From: Microcebus murinus
Lineage: Eukaryota > Chordata > Mammalia > Primates > Cheirogaleidae
DNA length: 64,000 nucleotides
Assembly: GCF_040939455.1 (NCBI RefSeq)
Contig: NC_134126.1
Coordinates: 3,592,375-3,656,374 of the forward strand
Direction: 5' to 3'
Shown: positions 21,390 through 33,990 of the stretch, one piece after another
Layout: every line of letters begins with the position of its first letter
Position numbering within the stretch: position 1 is the stretch's first letter
The notes under the pieces: model-generated
The model's database searches: none
Told to the model about the DNA's origin: nothing
Seen by the model: the letters and a program-made list of their open reading frames with translations, nothing else
Translations under genes and position numbers: made by a program

Positions 21390-23080
21390 ATTTCCAATTT
21401 CATTTGGCCAAGATCTTATCATCTTTGTTTTTGTCTCTGTTTATGTGGTAAATCACATTTATAGATCTATCTATGTTGAACCATCCATGCCTCCTGGGAT
21501 GAAGCCAACTTGGTCATGCTGGATTGTTTTTCTGATGTGCTGTTGAATTCAGTGTGCTAGTATTTCACTGAGTATTTTTGCATAAGGTATATTGGTCAAG
21601 AGTTTTCTTTTTTGTTCTGTGCTTTCCTGGGTTTGGTATCACATTGATATGACTTTATAGAATGAGTGGGAAGGATTCCTTCCTTCTCAATGTTATGGAA
21701 TAATTTCTGTAGTGTGGGTACCAGCTCTTCTTTGCAGGTCTGGTAAAATACAGTGTGAATTCATTTGGTCCAGGGCTTTTTATTATTGGAATTTTTAAAA
21801 TTATTATTGCTGACTCAATATTGCTGCATGTTCTTGGTCTGTTCATGAGTTTTATTTCTTGCTGATTAAGTCTTGGGAGGCTGTGTGTTTCCAGGAATTT
21901 GTTCATTTTCTCTACATTTTCTAGTTTATGTGCACAGAGATTTTCATAGTATTCATGGATATTTTGTATTTTTGTGGTATCAGTTGTAATATCTCATTTT
22001 TCATTTCTGATTGAGATTATTTGGGCCCTTTTTCTTCCTGGTTAATCCTGCATGAGCTCTATTTTGCTTATCTTTTCAAAGAACCAATTTTTTGTTTTGT
22101 TGATTGTATTTTCTTTTTGTTTTCCATTTCATTTGTTTCTGCTCTGACCTCATTTATTTTCTTCTGTTGGTTTTGGGTTTTGTTTGCTCTTCCTTTTTTA
22201 GTGCCTTGAGATGTGTCATTATGTTGTTAATTAATGATCTTTCTTTTTGATGTATGCATTTAAGGCTAAGAATTTTTCTCTTACGACTGCTTTTGCTGAA
22301 TCCCATAAATTTTGATAGCTTTTACCCATTTTGTCATTTAGTTCGAGAAATCTTTTGGTTTGCATCTTAATTTCATTATTGACCTAAGAATCATTCAGCA
22401 CCAAGTTGTTTAATTTCCATGACTTTGTGTAGATTTGAATGTTTCTATTGGAATTGATTTATACTTTTACTCCACTATGGTCTGAGAAGATCCATGATAT
22501 GATTTCTATTTTTTTAATTTGTTAAGCCATGTTTTCTGGCCTAAGATATGATGAATCTTGGATAATGTTTCATGGGCTGATGAGAAGAATGTATATTCAG
22601 TAGCTTTGGGATAAAATGTTCTGTAAATGTCTCTTAGGCTCATTTGTACTAGAGTCCCATTTAAGTCCAGTGTTTTTTATTTATTTATTTTCTGCTTGGG
22701 TGGTCTGTAAGGCTTTGTCTGTGAGCTGTTGAAGGTCCCAGCAGTTATGATGCTGTCATTTAACTCTTTGCTTAGATCTAGTTTAATTTGCTTTATGAAT
22801 TTTGGCTCTCCTGTACTAGGTTCATAAATATTTAGGATTGTTATATCTTCTTGTTGAATTGTTATCTTTATCATTGTATAATGACCATCTTTGTCTTTCT
22901 TTATCATTGTTGATTTTAAGTCAGTATTATCTAATATGAGAATGGCTATCCCTTGCTTCTTTTGGTTTCCATTTGCATGAAGTATTTTTTCCCATCCCTT
23001 CATCTTGAGTCTGTATGAGTCTTTGTGATTTAAATTTATTTCCTGGAGACAGCAGATATTTACATTGTATTTTATCATCT
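21390..23080 (-). mobile_element. Old L1 ORF2: reverse transcriptase and endonuclease part
   Basis: Minus-strand L1 ORF2 with the 3' third missing. The clearest piece is a 133-codon frame at 22677-23078 that starts MIKYNVNICCLQEINLNHKD and contains GIAILI, KDGHYTMIKITIQ and ILNIYEPSTGE. These match the N-terminal endonuclease domain of L1 ORF2, including the conserved LQE glutamate. Downstream (toward 21390) the reverse-transcriptase region is present but full of stops. It would act in target-primed reverse transcription if intact; this copy is dead. Confidence 0.88.
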
Positions 23081-23089
23081 ATTTAGGCA

Positions 23090-24370
23090 GCCTATGTCTT
23101 TTGAGTGGGGCATTCAGCTTCTCCATACTGACTACTAGAATTGATATGTGAAATGCTGATATGTTCATTGTGTTGGGTAGTACCTTATTGCTTTGTTTAC
23201 ACTCTTTGGCTGTTATTTTACATGAGCTCTGAGCCTTAGCTTTAGGGTGGTTTTATGCTAGTGGGTGTCTATTGTGCTGATCTGGTATAATGCAGTTTTG
23301 AGCATTTCCTGCAGGGCAGGTCTGGTCTTGATGAATTCTGTCAGTGTTTGCTTGTCTGAAAAAGTCTTTAATTCTCCTTCATATATGAAATTTATTTTTT
23401 TCAGGATAAAAATTCTAGGATGACAGTTTTTCTGTTTAAGAAAACTGATGATGGAGCCTCAGTTTCTACTGGGTTGTAAGTTTTTTGTTGAGAAGTCTGC
23501 AGTTAGCCTGATGAGTTTTCCTTTGCAAGTTATTTGATGGTTTTGCCTCACTGCCTGTAGGAATTACTCCTTCATGTTGACTTTGGCCTGCCTGATGACT
23601 ATATGGCTTGTTGACTGCCTCTTTGCAGTGAATCTCCCAGATGTTTATGGAGCTTCTTGTACATGGATGCCTACATTTCTTGTAAGACCAGGGAAGTTTT
23701 CCTCAATTATTCCTTCAAATATGTTTTTCAGCCTTTGTGCTGTTCTTCTTTACTCACGGGGATGCCTATGATTATTGTATTTGGTCATTTTACATAATCT
23801 TACATAATCCCATATTTCTTGTTGGCTTGTATTTGTATTTTTTTTGTTGTTCTTTAATAATGTTTACTGAGTGTGTTGCTTTGAAAGAATCACCTTCAAA
23901 CTCTGAAATTCTTTCTTCTGCCTTGTATAGTCTATTCTTAAAGTTTTCCACTGTGTTTTATATTTCATTAAATGAATTTTTCATTTCCAGAAGTTCTATT
24001 TTTTTTTTAATATGTCTAACTCTTTAGTAAATTTTTAATTCATTTCCTGAAATGTTTTTCTGGTATCTTTCAGTTGGTTTTCAATTTCCTCTTAGATTTC
24101 ATTGAGCTGCCTTATATTCCGTATTTGGAATTCTTTACCTGTCATTTAAATATTTTCATTTTGTGTGTGTGATCCACTGTTAGAGAGTTGGTGTGCTCCT
24201 TTGTGGTGTCCTTTTGCTCTGATTTTTCAGACTTCTGGGGTTCTTGCACTGATTCCTTCTCATTTGGAGCAGTTATTGCTTCTGGGTTTTAGATTTTTTT
24301 TGTTGTTTACACAGGTCTTCTCCCTCCCCATTTGTAAGGGTATGTTTGTAGCATACATTGGGTAAGAATC
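23090..24370 (-). mobile_element. Old L1 ORF1 region
   Basis: Continues the same minus-strand element upstream of ORF2. CTCTGAAATTCTTTCTTCTG, CATTAAATGAATTTTTCATT and TTTCAATTTCCTCTTAGATT are the complement of the coiled-coil and RNA-binding part of old L1 ORF1. No intact ORF1 frame survives. HAL1, an L1 relative with ORF1 only, is an alternative, but the adjoining endonuclease argues for ordinary L1. Confidence 0.65.
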
Positions 24371-24479
24371 TTTTGCTTTGCTTGTGGGTGCTTTGATGAT
24401 GATCTATGTTCTGGGTGATACCTTGGTTATAGATATTTATAGTGTGGTGATTTTCTCAGTTGCTAATTGTTTGTAGGTT

Positions 24480-26265
24480 ATAGTGGTGATGAGTTCTGTG
24501 AGTGGGTAGATTCCCTGTCTCCTATTGATGAAGGATGATGGAGGTCTTTGAAATTCACTTTCCCCAGCCCTGTGATTTTCTTAACACTGTAAATTATATT
24601 CACATGACCAGTATAATCTCTAGGAGAGTGAGCAATGATGTGGGGAGGAATCAACCACACTCTGTTTGATTAAATCAGTAAATGTACAGGGCTGTACAAA
24701 TTGATCTACCTGCCACATAGAACCAGCTGCAGTGTTGTTTTTGGGAACTGTGACAGACTCTAGCTCCTCTGGAAAAACACTCGAATACTCTAGTTGTTGA
24801 GTGGTGCCCTGGAACTTCCAGGTGAGTCCTTATTCTCCACTACAACAGAGGAGGGTTGGGGGGAGTCAGGTTGGATGTGGCTTAGCTGGATGACCCTGGT
24901 CTTGGGCTCCACAAAAGCAATAAGGCAGTTATATCAGCAGGGGTTAAAGGTCCCTGCCAGACCACTGGGGAGAGCCACCAGGGAGGGGCTGAATTTCCTC
25001 ACCAAGCCAGAATGTCTGCTTATAGGGGCAGGGCTGTCTGAGATTTACAATCTGGCTGTCAGGAGCAGTTTTCATTCTTCTCCTCCCTTCCCTTACCCTG
25101 CTCTGCATTTTCCCTCTGACGTCTGCTGGCTGGCTGGAGTCCCAACCAGCCAAGCTCCTCAGCAATGGAGCTGCAGGTTGGGAAATTCCCTGTCCAGGAT
25201 TTTATCCCACACCAAGAGCATGGCCTTCCTGCAGGTGGACAGGTGCTCTAGAGTGTGCTGTGGCGAGGACCCACACTGCACTCTCCTTTTACTTGCATCC
25301 ACTTGGGCTCTCTCACCTCCTGAGATTAATTCACAAATCTCCCCTGTGTGCCCCCAAGCAAGAAAATCAAGTATGTGACCTGCAGGTCTGCACCCAGGTC
25401 CCCAAAGCTCAATCTCTGACCATGTCAGGGAAAAGTGTGCTGGTCCTAAGTTGCTTATGGAGTGCTCAAGGAGGTTCAATGTCCCTCTGCTTCAGGGTGT
25501 GCCTTGTTCTGATGTAGCACCCAGGTCAGCAGCACTGGGGAGGTCTGCTTAGCAGGGAGCTCACACTCTGAGTACCCCTCAGATGGCTGCAGGTTTTAAG
25601 AAGAAATGTTTGAGCCCCACTCACTGTGGGAAGCTCAATGTGGCGTATGCACCAACAGAGGGGAAGCAGCCTCTCCTGAGACCCTGGCTATCTTGCAATC
25701 ATCTCTCTTGGCAGCTATGGGTGGAGAATGGGAAGGGGAGAAAAAGAATCTCAATGGAGGAAAGCTAGCACTCTGGTTGTCTCTGTCTCTCTCTGCAGAA
25801 GGTATCCTGCCCAGAATGTCCAGGCTCTTGTGTCATGCTGATCCCCGGGCATCCACTGGCCCCTGTGGCACCCACAGTCTGGGGCAGAGTTGGGAAATGT
25901 CAGTGTGGGAGTGAGTGAGATAAAAACGGAGGGGCTGAAGCTGGGGAGGACAAAGGCACATGGTGGATGGAGAAGCAATATTGTGCCTGCTGTCTCAGCT
26001 TGGATCCTTGGGTCTGTGGTGATGGGAAGCACCCCCAAGGTGGATGGCAGCCTCGTGCTTTGTCCTCAAGAAGCACCCAGTTCACTGGCAGCAGCCATTT
26101 TTGGGCTCGTGAGAGTAGAAAGGCTCTCCAGCAGCTTGGGAGACCGCTGATGCCAGGGATGGGAGGGAGGGAGAAACAAACACCCCCACGTACCCTTTTC
26201 ATCAGGCTCCAAACCTCTGGCATGTTGATCTCAGCCAATATCTTGCTCCTCTTGTTCTGCTCCAT
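24480..26265 (-). mobile_element. Old L1 5' UTR (promoter-bearing end)
   Basis: A GC-richer stretch of about 1.8 kb continuous with the ORF1 remnant. It has phrases typical of old L1 5' UTRs in this orientation (GCTTAGCTGGATGACCCTGG, CAGCACTGGGGAGGTCTGCT, GAGCTCACACTCTGAGTACC). In the intact element this was the internal RNA polymerase II promoter region. Overlapping open frames such as 194 codons at 24794-25378 and 157 codons at 25967-26440 are not conserved proteins. Keeping the 5' end is uncommon, because most L1 copies are 5'-truncated. Confidence 0.6.
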
Positions 26266-26419
26266 AACTTATTCCCATGGCATCTCTGGTACATTCTGGC
26301 ACTTTGCCCTTGGAATTACACCCAACCTATGTATTTTTCATCTAAACCTTTTCCTGCTTTCTGAGATGATCTGGCAGCTGATGTCTCTAGGCATTCATCT
26401 CGTCTCTCTGAACATTCTT

Positions 26420-26660
26420 ATACTATTGGTGGGAATGTAAATTAGGACAGCTACCATGGAAAATAATATGGACACTTTACACCAAACTAAAATTAGAACT
26501 ACCATATATATGATTCAGCAATCCTACTGCTGAGTATATATCTAAAGAAAAGGAAGTTGGTATGTGAAAGAGTTATCTCCATGACCATGTTTAATGAAGC
26601 ATTATTTAAAACAGGCCAACATATAGAATCAGCCTAAGTGTCCATCAATGTATTGCAATA
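26420..26660 (+). mobile_element. Old L1 ORF2 C-terminal fragment
   Basis: CTATTGGTGGGAATGTAAAT, GATTCAGCAATCCTACTGCT and CCTAAGTGTCCATCAATG are the end of ORF2 of an old L1, plus strand. It lies head-on against the minus-strand L1 that ends just before it. Confidence 0.75.
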
Positions 26661-28585
26661 TATAATTAGAGCCATGCAAAACTTAACATGTCAGATTCCT
26701 TTGTAGCATTTCCTTGTACCATTATTTGGTTGATATTCTGTTCAAATTTGTCTTTAATTTATATATAAATATTGCTGAAAAATTTCAATCAGAGTGAAAC
26801 TCTGTAGTTGCAGAACTTCATCAAGAGTATATCTGGAAGGAAATTATATTTATTATAGCATAGGGCCAGCTATATAATATTTGTAATGTGAAGAGTTATC
26901 TTTTGGGAGAGGAAATGTCTCGATTGTTTTTATGGGTATTACAGTCCACTAAGAATGGAATTATTGAGCTAAGAGAGACAGAGATCCATATTAATCCTGG
27001 TTTGATAAAGTCAGAGGAACTTAATAGCTTCTGGGGCTAAACAAGGAAAGAAGACAGATTGAGGTCCATGAGACAGTTCTATCAATTGAGTTTATTTGAG
27101 GACTTTAAATATAAGGTGTTAAAAGTTAGCATAGATTTCTATAACATTTTCCATTATTTTTTCTTATATCACCTTTGTGAATTTAAAAATAAACATGACA
27201 TTATGCGAGGGACTAAATTATTAGGTAGCGATTATCCTCTAATCCTATTTGGCCCATGGTACTATGTATCTGCTACCTCCATCAAAGATGAGGTGAGGGT
27301 AAAAAGCAGATGATAAAGATCATTAAAAATAATGTGTCTTAGGGAAATCAAATGCCTACAAGGATTAGACAGCCAAATTAAAAGTAAAATATGGCCAAAT
27401 ATAAGATGATAGAAAATAGTATATTCTTAGACAAATAGAAAAGTATATGTTAGATTAAAGGAATATTAATTCTTAATGTTAAAGCAAAATTCTGGCCCCC
27501 AAATGTCTTTATATTGACCATGCTTGTCCTTAGAATCACCTATCTGTCCCTTTGACCATTATAATAACATATTATTGTATGTCTGTGTTTAACTTTTATT
27601 TTATACTTTTACCATAATGTATATCAGTGATCATGTGATAGAATAATAGAACTAAACAAGATATTTAAACACATATTCTCAAAAAACAAACAATAGTTAT
27701 TTATTGTTTGCAAGCCTGTACAATCACAGCCATCAACAATGAATTTTGAATTGTGAATATAGCGCACAAAGAATAGTATTTGTGGTAAATAATATTTCAC
27801 TTTAATTTGTAACTAAAATTGTGTTTGTGTGTTGATACGCATATTTTGGTAAGAGTTTACAGACTTGTATAAAATCAGATATATTAATTTAAAAATATAT
27901 GCAAGAGATATTTCATAGTATGGTAATTGAAATGTCAGTTAGACACTCATTTATGACTGACAACTTCTTGGTTTTTTAGCACAACATGCCACTATCAACA
28001 TTACATTATCTACTATTTATTGATTGTGCAATTTATTTTCTAAGCCTGTGAACAAAAATTGCCTTCCTCTTTAGGGAGTTTAATTTAAATTATCTGAGTG
28101 TTTGATCGACCAGAAAATATCTCCAGTCAACTCTGACATTAAAAATATGTTTGAAATATTCTAGAAGAGTAGCTACATTACTGAATGGTCAAATTGTTAT
28201 TTAGGAACCAAATCCCTTGCATAAAAAATGAACTGGTACAAGACTAGAAAGAGAGTTACACCATCTAATATCCAGCATCCAAATCTCTATAACTTGTGAT
28301 CAAACATGTTTAAATTAATCAATTGCATTATTTTACAGATATGGATACTGCTGACCAGTGTGGAAAACAAAGTAAATCAATGATGGGTTGGTGACTTTAT
28401 TCACAGTCTTTTATCATAAATCTCTTGAATTTAGAGAATCTGAGGACCTTGTGTGTGGTGTACAGATATTTCCCTATTCAGCTTCATCAGCCATAGTTTG
28501 AATGTGAAAAAAATAATTTACAAGGGATTGTCCTTACCTAAAGCAAACCATAATTTTATTCTTCGGTGTACACTTCTTATTAAGA
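26661..28585. other. AT-rich DNA without recognised gene
   Basis: An 84-codon plus-strand open frame at 27059-27313 has no recognisable domain. No repeat that I can name. Confidence 0.4.
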
Positions 28586-28587
28586 AA

Positions 28588-29290
28588 ACCTTATCTCCAG
28601 TGAGAATGGCCTTTATCAAAAAATCCTAAAACAATAAATGTTGGTGTACATGTGGAGAGATAGGAACATTCATACACTGCTGGTGGGACTGCAAATTAGA
28701 ACAACCTCTGTGGAAGGCAATATGGAGATATCTTAAAGAGGTCCAAGTAGATCTACCATTTGATCCAGCAATCCCAGTACTGGGCATCTACCCAAAGGAA
28801 AAAAAGACATTCTCTAAAAAAGACATCTGAACTAGAATGTTTATAGCAGCACAATTCACAATTGCAAAGATGTAGAAACAATCCAAGTGCCCATCAGTAT
28901 ATGAGTAGATTAATAAAATGTGGTATACGTATACCATGGAGTTCTACTCAGCCACACACAAACACAAAAAAACCCCAATTGTGCTCTAGCACCCCTTGTA
29001 TTATCCTGGATGGAGTTGGAACCTATTCTACTAAGTGAAATATCACAAGAATGGAAAAACAAGCAACGTACTCACCAGCAAATTGGTATTAACTGATGAA
29101 CACTTAAGTGCATGTATAGTAGTAACATCCATCAGCTGTCAGGCTGTGGGAGGAGAGAGGAGGGGATGGGGATATTCACACCTAACAGACATGGTGTGCA
29201 CTCTCTGGGGGATGGACACGCTTGAAGTTCTGACTCGGGTGGGGCAAAGGCAATATATGTAAACTAAACATTCGTACTGCTGTACTATGC
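28588..29290 (+). mobile_element. Strepsirrhine L1, 5'-truncated 3' end
   Basis: Begins CTCCAGTGAGAATGGCCTTT and keeps a Cys/His motif (CWCTCGEIGTFIHCWWDC, spacing C-x3-C-x7-H-x4-C). It runs through the ORF2 end (GAGTTGGAACCTATTCTACT) and 3' UTR (GGGGGATGGACACGCTTGAA), ending CTGTACTATGCTGAAATGAA. Stops interrupt the frame. A TA/CA/TG-rich tail follows (29295-29410). Confidence 0.88.
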
Positions 29291-29294
29291 TGAA

Positions 29295-29410
29295 ATGAAC
29301 ATACATACACACACATATGTATATACACACATACACTGGTTAATTAAAATAAGGATATATATGTGTGTATATGTGTGTATGCATATATATATATTCTTTA
29401 TATATATATT
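29295..29410. repeat. TA/CA/TG-rich microsatellite tract
   Basis: Alternating purine-pyrimidine runs (ACACACATATGTATATACAC, ATATATGTGTGTATATGTGT) after the L1 3' end. Confidence 0.8.
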
Positions 29411-29417
29411 CTTTAAT

Positions 29418-29481
29418 AAGAATTAAAGAAGGCATTAGAGAGCTATAAGCTATAAGCTCTCTAATGCCTTCTTTAATTCTT
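29418..29481. repeat. Perfect 27-bp inverted repeat with 10-nt loop
   Basis: The arms 29418-29444 and 29455-29481 are exact reverse complements (AAGAATTAAAGAAGGCATTA... against ...TAATGCCTTCTTTAATTCTT). The loop is ATAAGCTATA. The outer left side also holds TTCTTTAAT, complementary to ATTAAAGAA inside the arm. Transcription on either strand would give a long perfect hairpin. Whether it is transcribed is unknown. Confidence 0.95.
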
Positions 29482-30875
29482 TCCCACAATGTTCCCAAGA
29501 GCACGATTTTCTTTTCTTTTTTGTTTAACATTATAGAAAAGTTTAAAATTATTTTCTTTGAACTTCACACATATTTATTATTGCTTGCATTTGAAAGAGA
29601 AAACACATTTTTAGGTTACAAAGTTGTTACAATATTTTTAATTGATAGCCATTTGATCTATGAAAAAGAAAATGACCATTGTCACTGAACATTCTCTATA
29701 GCTTCTTCAAATGTTCCCATATTTTCCCTTACTATTATTAGTGCTGTAAGAAAGTATTAGCGGTGTTTCCACATCTACTACTTTTATTATTGCTGAGCTT
29801 TTAAAATAACAAGATCAAGAGATCTACCATCTTGAAGACCATGATAATATCTCTGAATCACTTATGTTTAATTTGGTGGTCAAAACATAAATCAAGGGAG
29901 AATAAACAATGCAACAAATCCCATTTGAGACATATGTTAGTATTCTGTATACATTTTATATCTCATAAAATATAATAGGAGATTAATTTATTTAAAAACA
30001 TGACTTTTCATTATGTCATTTACATAATTAGTCAAACACTAAAATTGCATGTTATGATATCTAATCAAACTCTCAGTTCTTTTAAAACTTTTAACTAATT
30101 AATTTTCCCTTCCCAGCTATGGTTTCAAATAGTTTTTCTAATAGTTTTATTTTGTCTTGTACATAGTAAATTAGATCACATCCATTTCAGAAGTAGGTTG
30201 ACTATAAACCATAAAGGATAAGCAGCTTGCTGCCTAGTCAAAAGCCCGTCTTCAATTATCCATGTTATAATGGAGAGCCATTAGCATAGTTGAAAATTAC
30301 TAAACTCTCTTTAATCTTAGTCAAGAAAAATTACATGCTTTTTGTAGATGGGCAATTTCAAGAGCCTGAAAATAAGGAGACAGAACTAAATTACCCTAAG
30401 AAGATCTGATGGTCTGTAAGAAATTCTCCTAAAAAATCAAATGGAAAATAATCACGCAAATATACAATTCAATAATTTTCCTGCCTATTACAAACAATTC
30501 TGAATAGATTATATTTTAAAATGTTCCATAGAAAAATATCACAAAACTAAAGAGTATAATGATGATATTGAAATTATATTTTCAAAACCTAAATAATAAT
30601 TTAAAAAAAATATTCTCAAAACTTTAAACTTAACAGACAGGATTTGAAATGAAATATATTTCTGGAAAGAAAATAAATGACACTGAATAATATCAATGTA
30701 AATTCTCTCCAAATAAATATATCGGTTTAACACAGTTCCAAATAGAAATCAGATTTTTTTTTCAAATTTAATTATGTTCTATTCTTTTTTTTTTCTGTTG
30801 AATTTACCAATATTCCTTAAGAATCATTAGAATTTTAAATATTTTTATTATTTAATAATAAAATAAGAAGCCTAT
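29482..30875. other. AT-rich DNA without recognised gene
   Basis: Short open frames (74 codons at 29464-29688, 64 codons at 30539-30733) have no recognisable domain. Confidence 0.4.
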
Positions 30876-32218
30876 TATTTGGGGACTTTTTGATAAAGGC
30901 CATTCTTACTGGAGATAAGTGATATCTCCTTGCAGTTTTGATTTTCATTTCCCTGATGATTAGAGATGTTGAGCATTGTTTCATATGTTTGTTGGCCATT
31001 CTTCTGTCTTCTTTTGAAATTTTTCTGTTCATGTCCTTTGCTCATTTTTTGATAGGGTTGTTTGATTTTTCCTTGCTGATTTTCCTGAGTTCTAAATAAA
31101 TTCTAGTTATCAGCCATTTATCATGGTAGCATGCGAAAATTTTCTCCCATTCTGTGGGTTGTCTGTTTGCTCTCATGACAGTTTCTTTGGCTGTGCAGAA
31201 GCTTTTTAATTTGGTCAGGTCCCATTTATTTATTTTTGTTGCTGCTATGATTGCCTTTGGGGGTCTTCTTCATAAATTCTTTGCCCAGGCCAATGTCTAG
31301 AAGACTATTTCCAACGTTTTCCTTTAGAATTCTAATAGTTTCACACCTAAGGTTCAAGTCTGTTACCCAGCGTGAGTTGATTTTTGTGAGAGGTGAAAGG
31401 TGTGGGTCCTGTTTCAGTCTTCTAAATGTGGCTATCCAGTTTTCCAAGCACCATTAATTGAATAAGGATTCTTTTCCCCAGTGTATGGCCTTTATCAAAA
31501 AGTACCCAAACAATAAATATTGGCGTGGATGCAGAGAGATAGGAACACTCTTACCCTGCTGGTGGGACTGCAACCTAGTTCAACCTCTATGGAAAGCAAT
31601 ATGGAGATACCTTAAAGCGATTCAAGTAGATCTACCATTTGATCCAGAAATCCCACTAGTGGGCATCTACCCAAAAGATCAAATAACATTCTACAAAAAA
31701 GACACCTGCACTCGAATGTTTATAGTGGTACAATTCGCAATTGCAAAGTTGTGGAACCCAAGTGCCCATCAATACATGAGTGGATTAATAAAATGTGTTA
31801 TACATATACCATGGAGTATTATTCAGCTTTATGAAACAATGGTGATATAGAACCTCTTTTATTTTCCTGGGTAGAGTTGGAACCCATTCTACTAAGTGAA
31901 GTATCTCAAGAATGGAAAAACAAACACCACATTTACTCACCAACAAAGTGGTATTAACAGATCAACACCTAAGTGACCATATAGGAACAACATTTATCGG
32001 GTGTCGAGCAGGTAGGAGGGGGAGGAGGGGATGGGTATATACAAACATAATGAGTGAGATGTACAACTTTGGGGGATGGTCACGCTTGAAGCTCTGACTC
32101 GTGGGTGGAGGGGCGGCATGGGCAATATATGTAACCTTAACATTTGTACTCCTATAATATGCTGAAATTTAAAAAAAAGTAAATAAATAAAAATAAAAAA
32201 TAAAATAAAATAAAGTAG
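30876..32218 (+). mobile_element. Young strepsirrhine L1 with 5' inversion (twin priming)
   Basis: The right part (about 31482-32218, plus) carries the ORF2 end, a 3' UTR ending CTCCTATAATATGCTGAAAT and an A-rich tail. A 130-codon frame (31458-31850) contains LPFDPEIPLVGIYPKDQ; its Cys/His motif is damaged (first Cys to Tyr, His to Pro). The left part (30876-about 31480) is the preceding ORF2 segment in reverse orientation. The two parts share about 20 bp (ATGGCCTTTATCAAAAAGT) at their internal ends. GAAGCCTAT within longer similar A-rich sequence lies at 30867-30875 and 32219-32227. This arrangement is the signature of twin priming during L1 insertion. Confidence 0.92.
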
Positions 32219-32227
32219 GAAGCCTAT

Positions 32228-32560
32228 GACTTCGAATGATATATTATTAGGATTTTCCCTTTATTTTCTTGATACAATTTTACTTTCAAGTGTGATTAGT
32301 ATTTTTTTGTTTTTATTTTTATTCCTTATTATTTTTAATATGATTATACTACTCTGATTGGGAGATTTACCTGCTTTTACCCTTATATAATGTGTTCATA
32401 AGTTTTTTTATGGACACTTGAAAACTGAATTTATAATAGATAGTGCAGAAGTAGGCCCATGCAAATATAATCAAGTTATTTATGATGAAGGCACAAGGCA
32501 ATTCAATGAAGGAAGGATAGACCTCTAACATATTTTGTTGGGACGATTGGACATCCACCT
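32228..32560. other. Unassigned AT-rich DNA
   Basis: Nothing recognised between the two L1 elements. A 63-codon minus-strand frame at 32367-32558 has no domain. Confidence 0.4.
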
Positions 32561-32564
32561 ACAA

Positions 32565-32836
32565 GAAAATGAATCTAGACACAGAACTTAGACCTTTCAC
32601 AAAAAAATTAACTTGAAAAGGATCATAAATCTTATGTAAAATGCAAAAGCACAAAATATCTGCACATAACATATAGAACCTAGATAACCTTGGATTTGGT
32701 GGTGAGTTTTTAGATGTGATAACAAATGAATGTTCCATTACAAAAAAAATATTGATAAATTGGGTTTTATTAAAATTAAAAACCTCTCTCTGAAAGACAC
32801 TGTAAGGGCATGCCACCAGGTGGAAGTGAATATTTG

Positions 32837-32883
<47 letters not shown>

Positions 32884-33990
32884 TATGTGTATATATATAA
32901 AATCTCATGAAAGACTTGCATACAAAATACATAAATAATTCCTCACACTCAATATTAGAAAATAAATAACCTATTTAAAAGTTGGGCAAATGATTTGAAT
33001 AGGTATCTCACCAATGAAGGTACACAGATGGCAATTAACATATATAAAGATGCTTGACGTCCTATGTCAATAGGCAATTGCAGTTTAAACAATGAGAAAC
33101 CACTACATATCTTTTAGAATGGCTAAAATAATAAAAAAACAAAAATACTGATAATAGCAAATGCTGGAGAGCGTGTGGAACAACAGTAACTCTCATTCAT
33201 TGTTGGTACAGAATGGTATAGCTAGTTTGGAAGAGGTGGGATGTTTTTTATAGAGCTAAATACAGTCTTACCATATGATCCAGCAATCCTAGGAACTTAT
33301 CCAAATAAGTTGTAAATTAACATCCATACAAATCCTGCACACAAATGTGTTTAGAAGCTTTTCTCATATTCCTAAAACTTGGAAGCAAACAAAATGCCCT
33401 TCATTGGATGAATTGATAAACAAGCTGTGGTACATACCTTCAACAAAATGTTATTCAGGAATTTAAAAATGTGCTATCAAGCTCCCAAAAGACCTGAAGA
33501 AAACTTAAATGCATAATGCTAATGGAAATAAGCCAATCCAAAAAAATGTACATATTGTATGATTACAGGTATATGATATGTGGAAAAGGCAAAACTTGGA
33601 GACAACAAAAATATTAGTGGTGGCCAGGGTTCTGAGAGGATGGAGGGAGGAATCAATCAGTAGAATACAGCGGATTTTTAGGAGACTAGTTTCATTCTTT
33701 AGGACAGTGTAATGGCAAAAACGTGACATTATATATAGGTCAAATCTGATAGAATATAAAGTACATAGAGTGTATCCTAATATAAATTATGGACTTTTGT
33801 TAGCAATTGATCAATTTTGATCAATTTTGTATCAATTTTGAATTAATTCAATTCTCAATATCACCTATAACATATAACCACATTAATGGAATATGTCAAT
33901 AATAGTGGAAACTGGAGTGGAAGAAAGTGGGATTATTTGTTTATTTTCTGCTTTATTTTTCTATAAAACTAAAAATGATGTAAGAAAGGA
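32565..33990 (+). mobile_element. Ancient L1 ORF2 C-terminus and 3' UTR
   Basis: Decayed plus-strand L1: AAAATTAAAAACCTCTCTCT, AATGATTTGAATAGGTATCT, TACCATATGATCCAGCAATC, CAAACAAAATGCCCTTCATT and the old 3' UTR phrase ATTAGTGGTGGCCAGGGTTC. Interrupted by a TA microsatellite (32839-32900). No open frame survives. Confidence 0.8.
32839..32900. repeat. (TA)n microsatellite in L1
   Basis: A TA run of about 40 bp followed by imperfect TATATGTG units. Confidence 0.93.

Noticed and set aside
24794..25378. A 194-codon open frame in a GC-richer region, a possible host gene.
   Set aside because: The sequence is continuous with an old L1 and resembles its 5' UTR. Frames on both strands are equally open and no domain is seen.
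31458..31850. An active L1 ORF2 protein segment.
   Set aside because: Only the C-terminal 130 codons are open, upstream ORF2 is inverted, and the Cys/His motif has lost its first Cys and its His.
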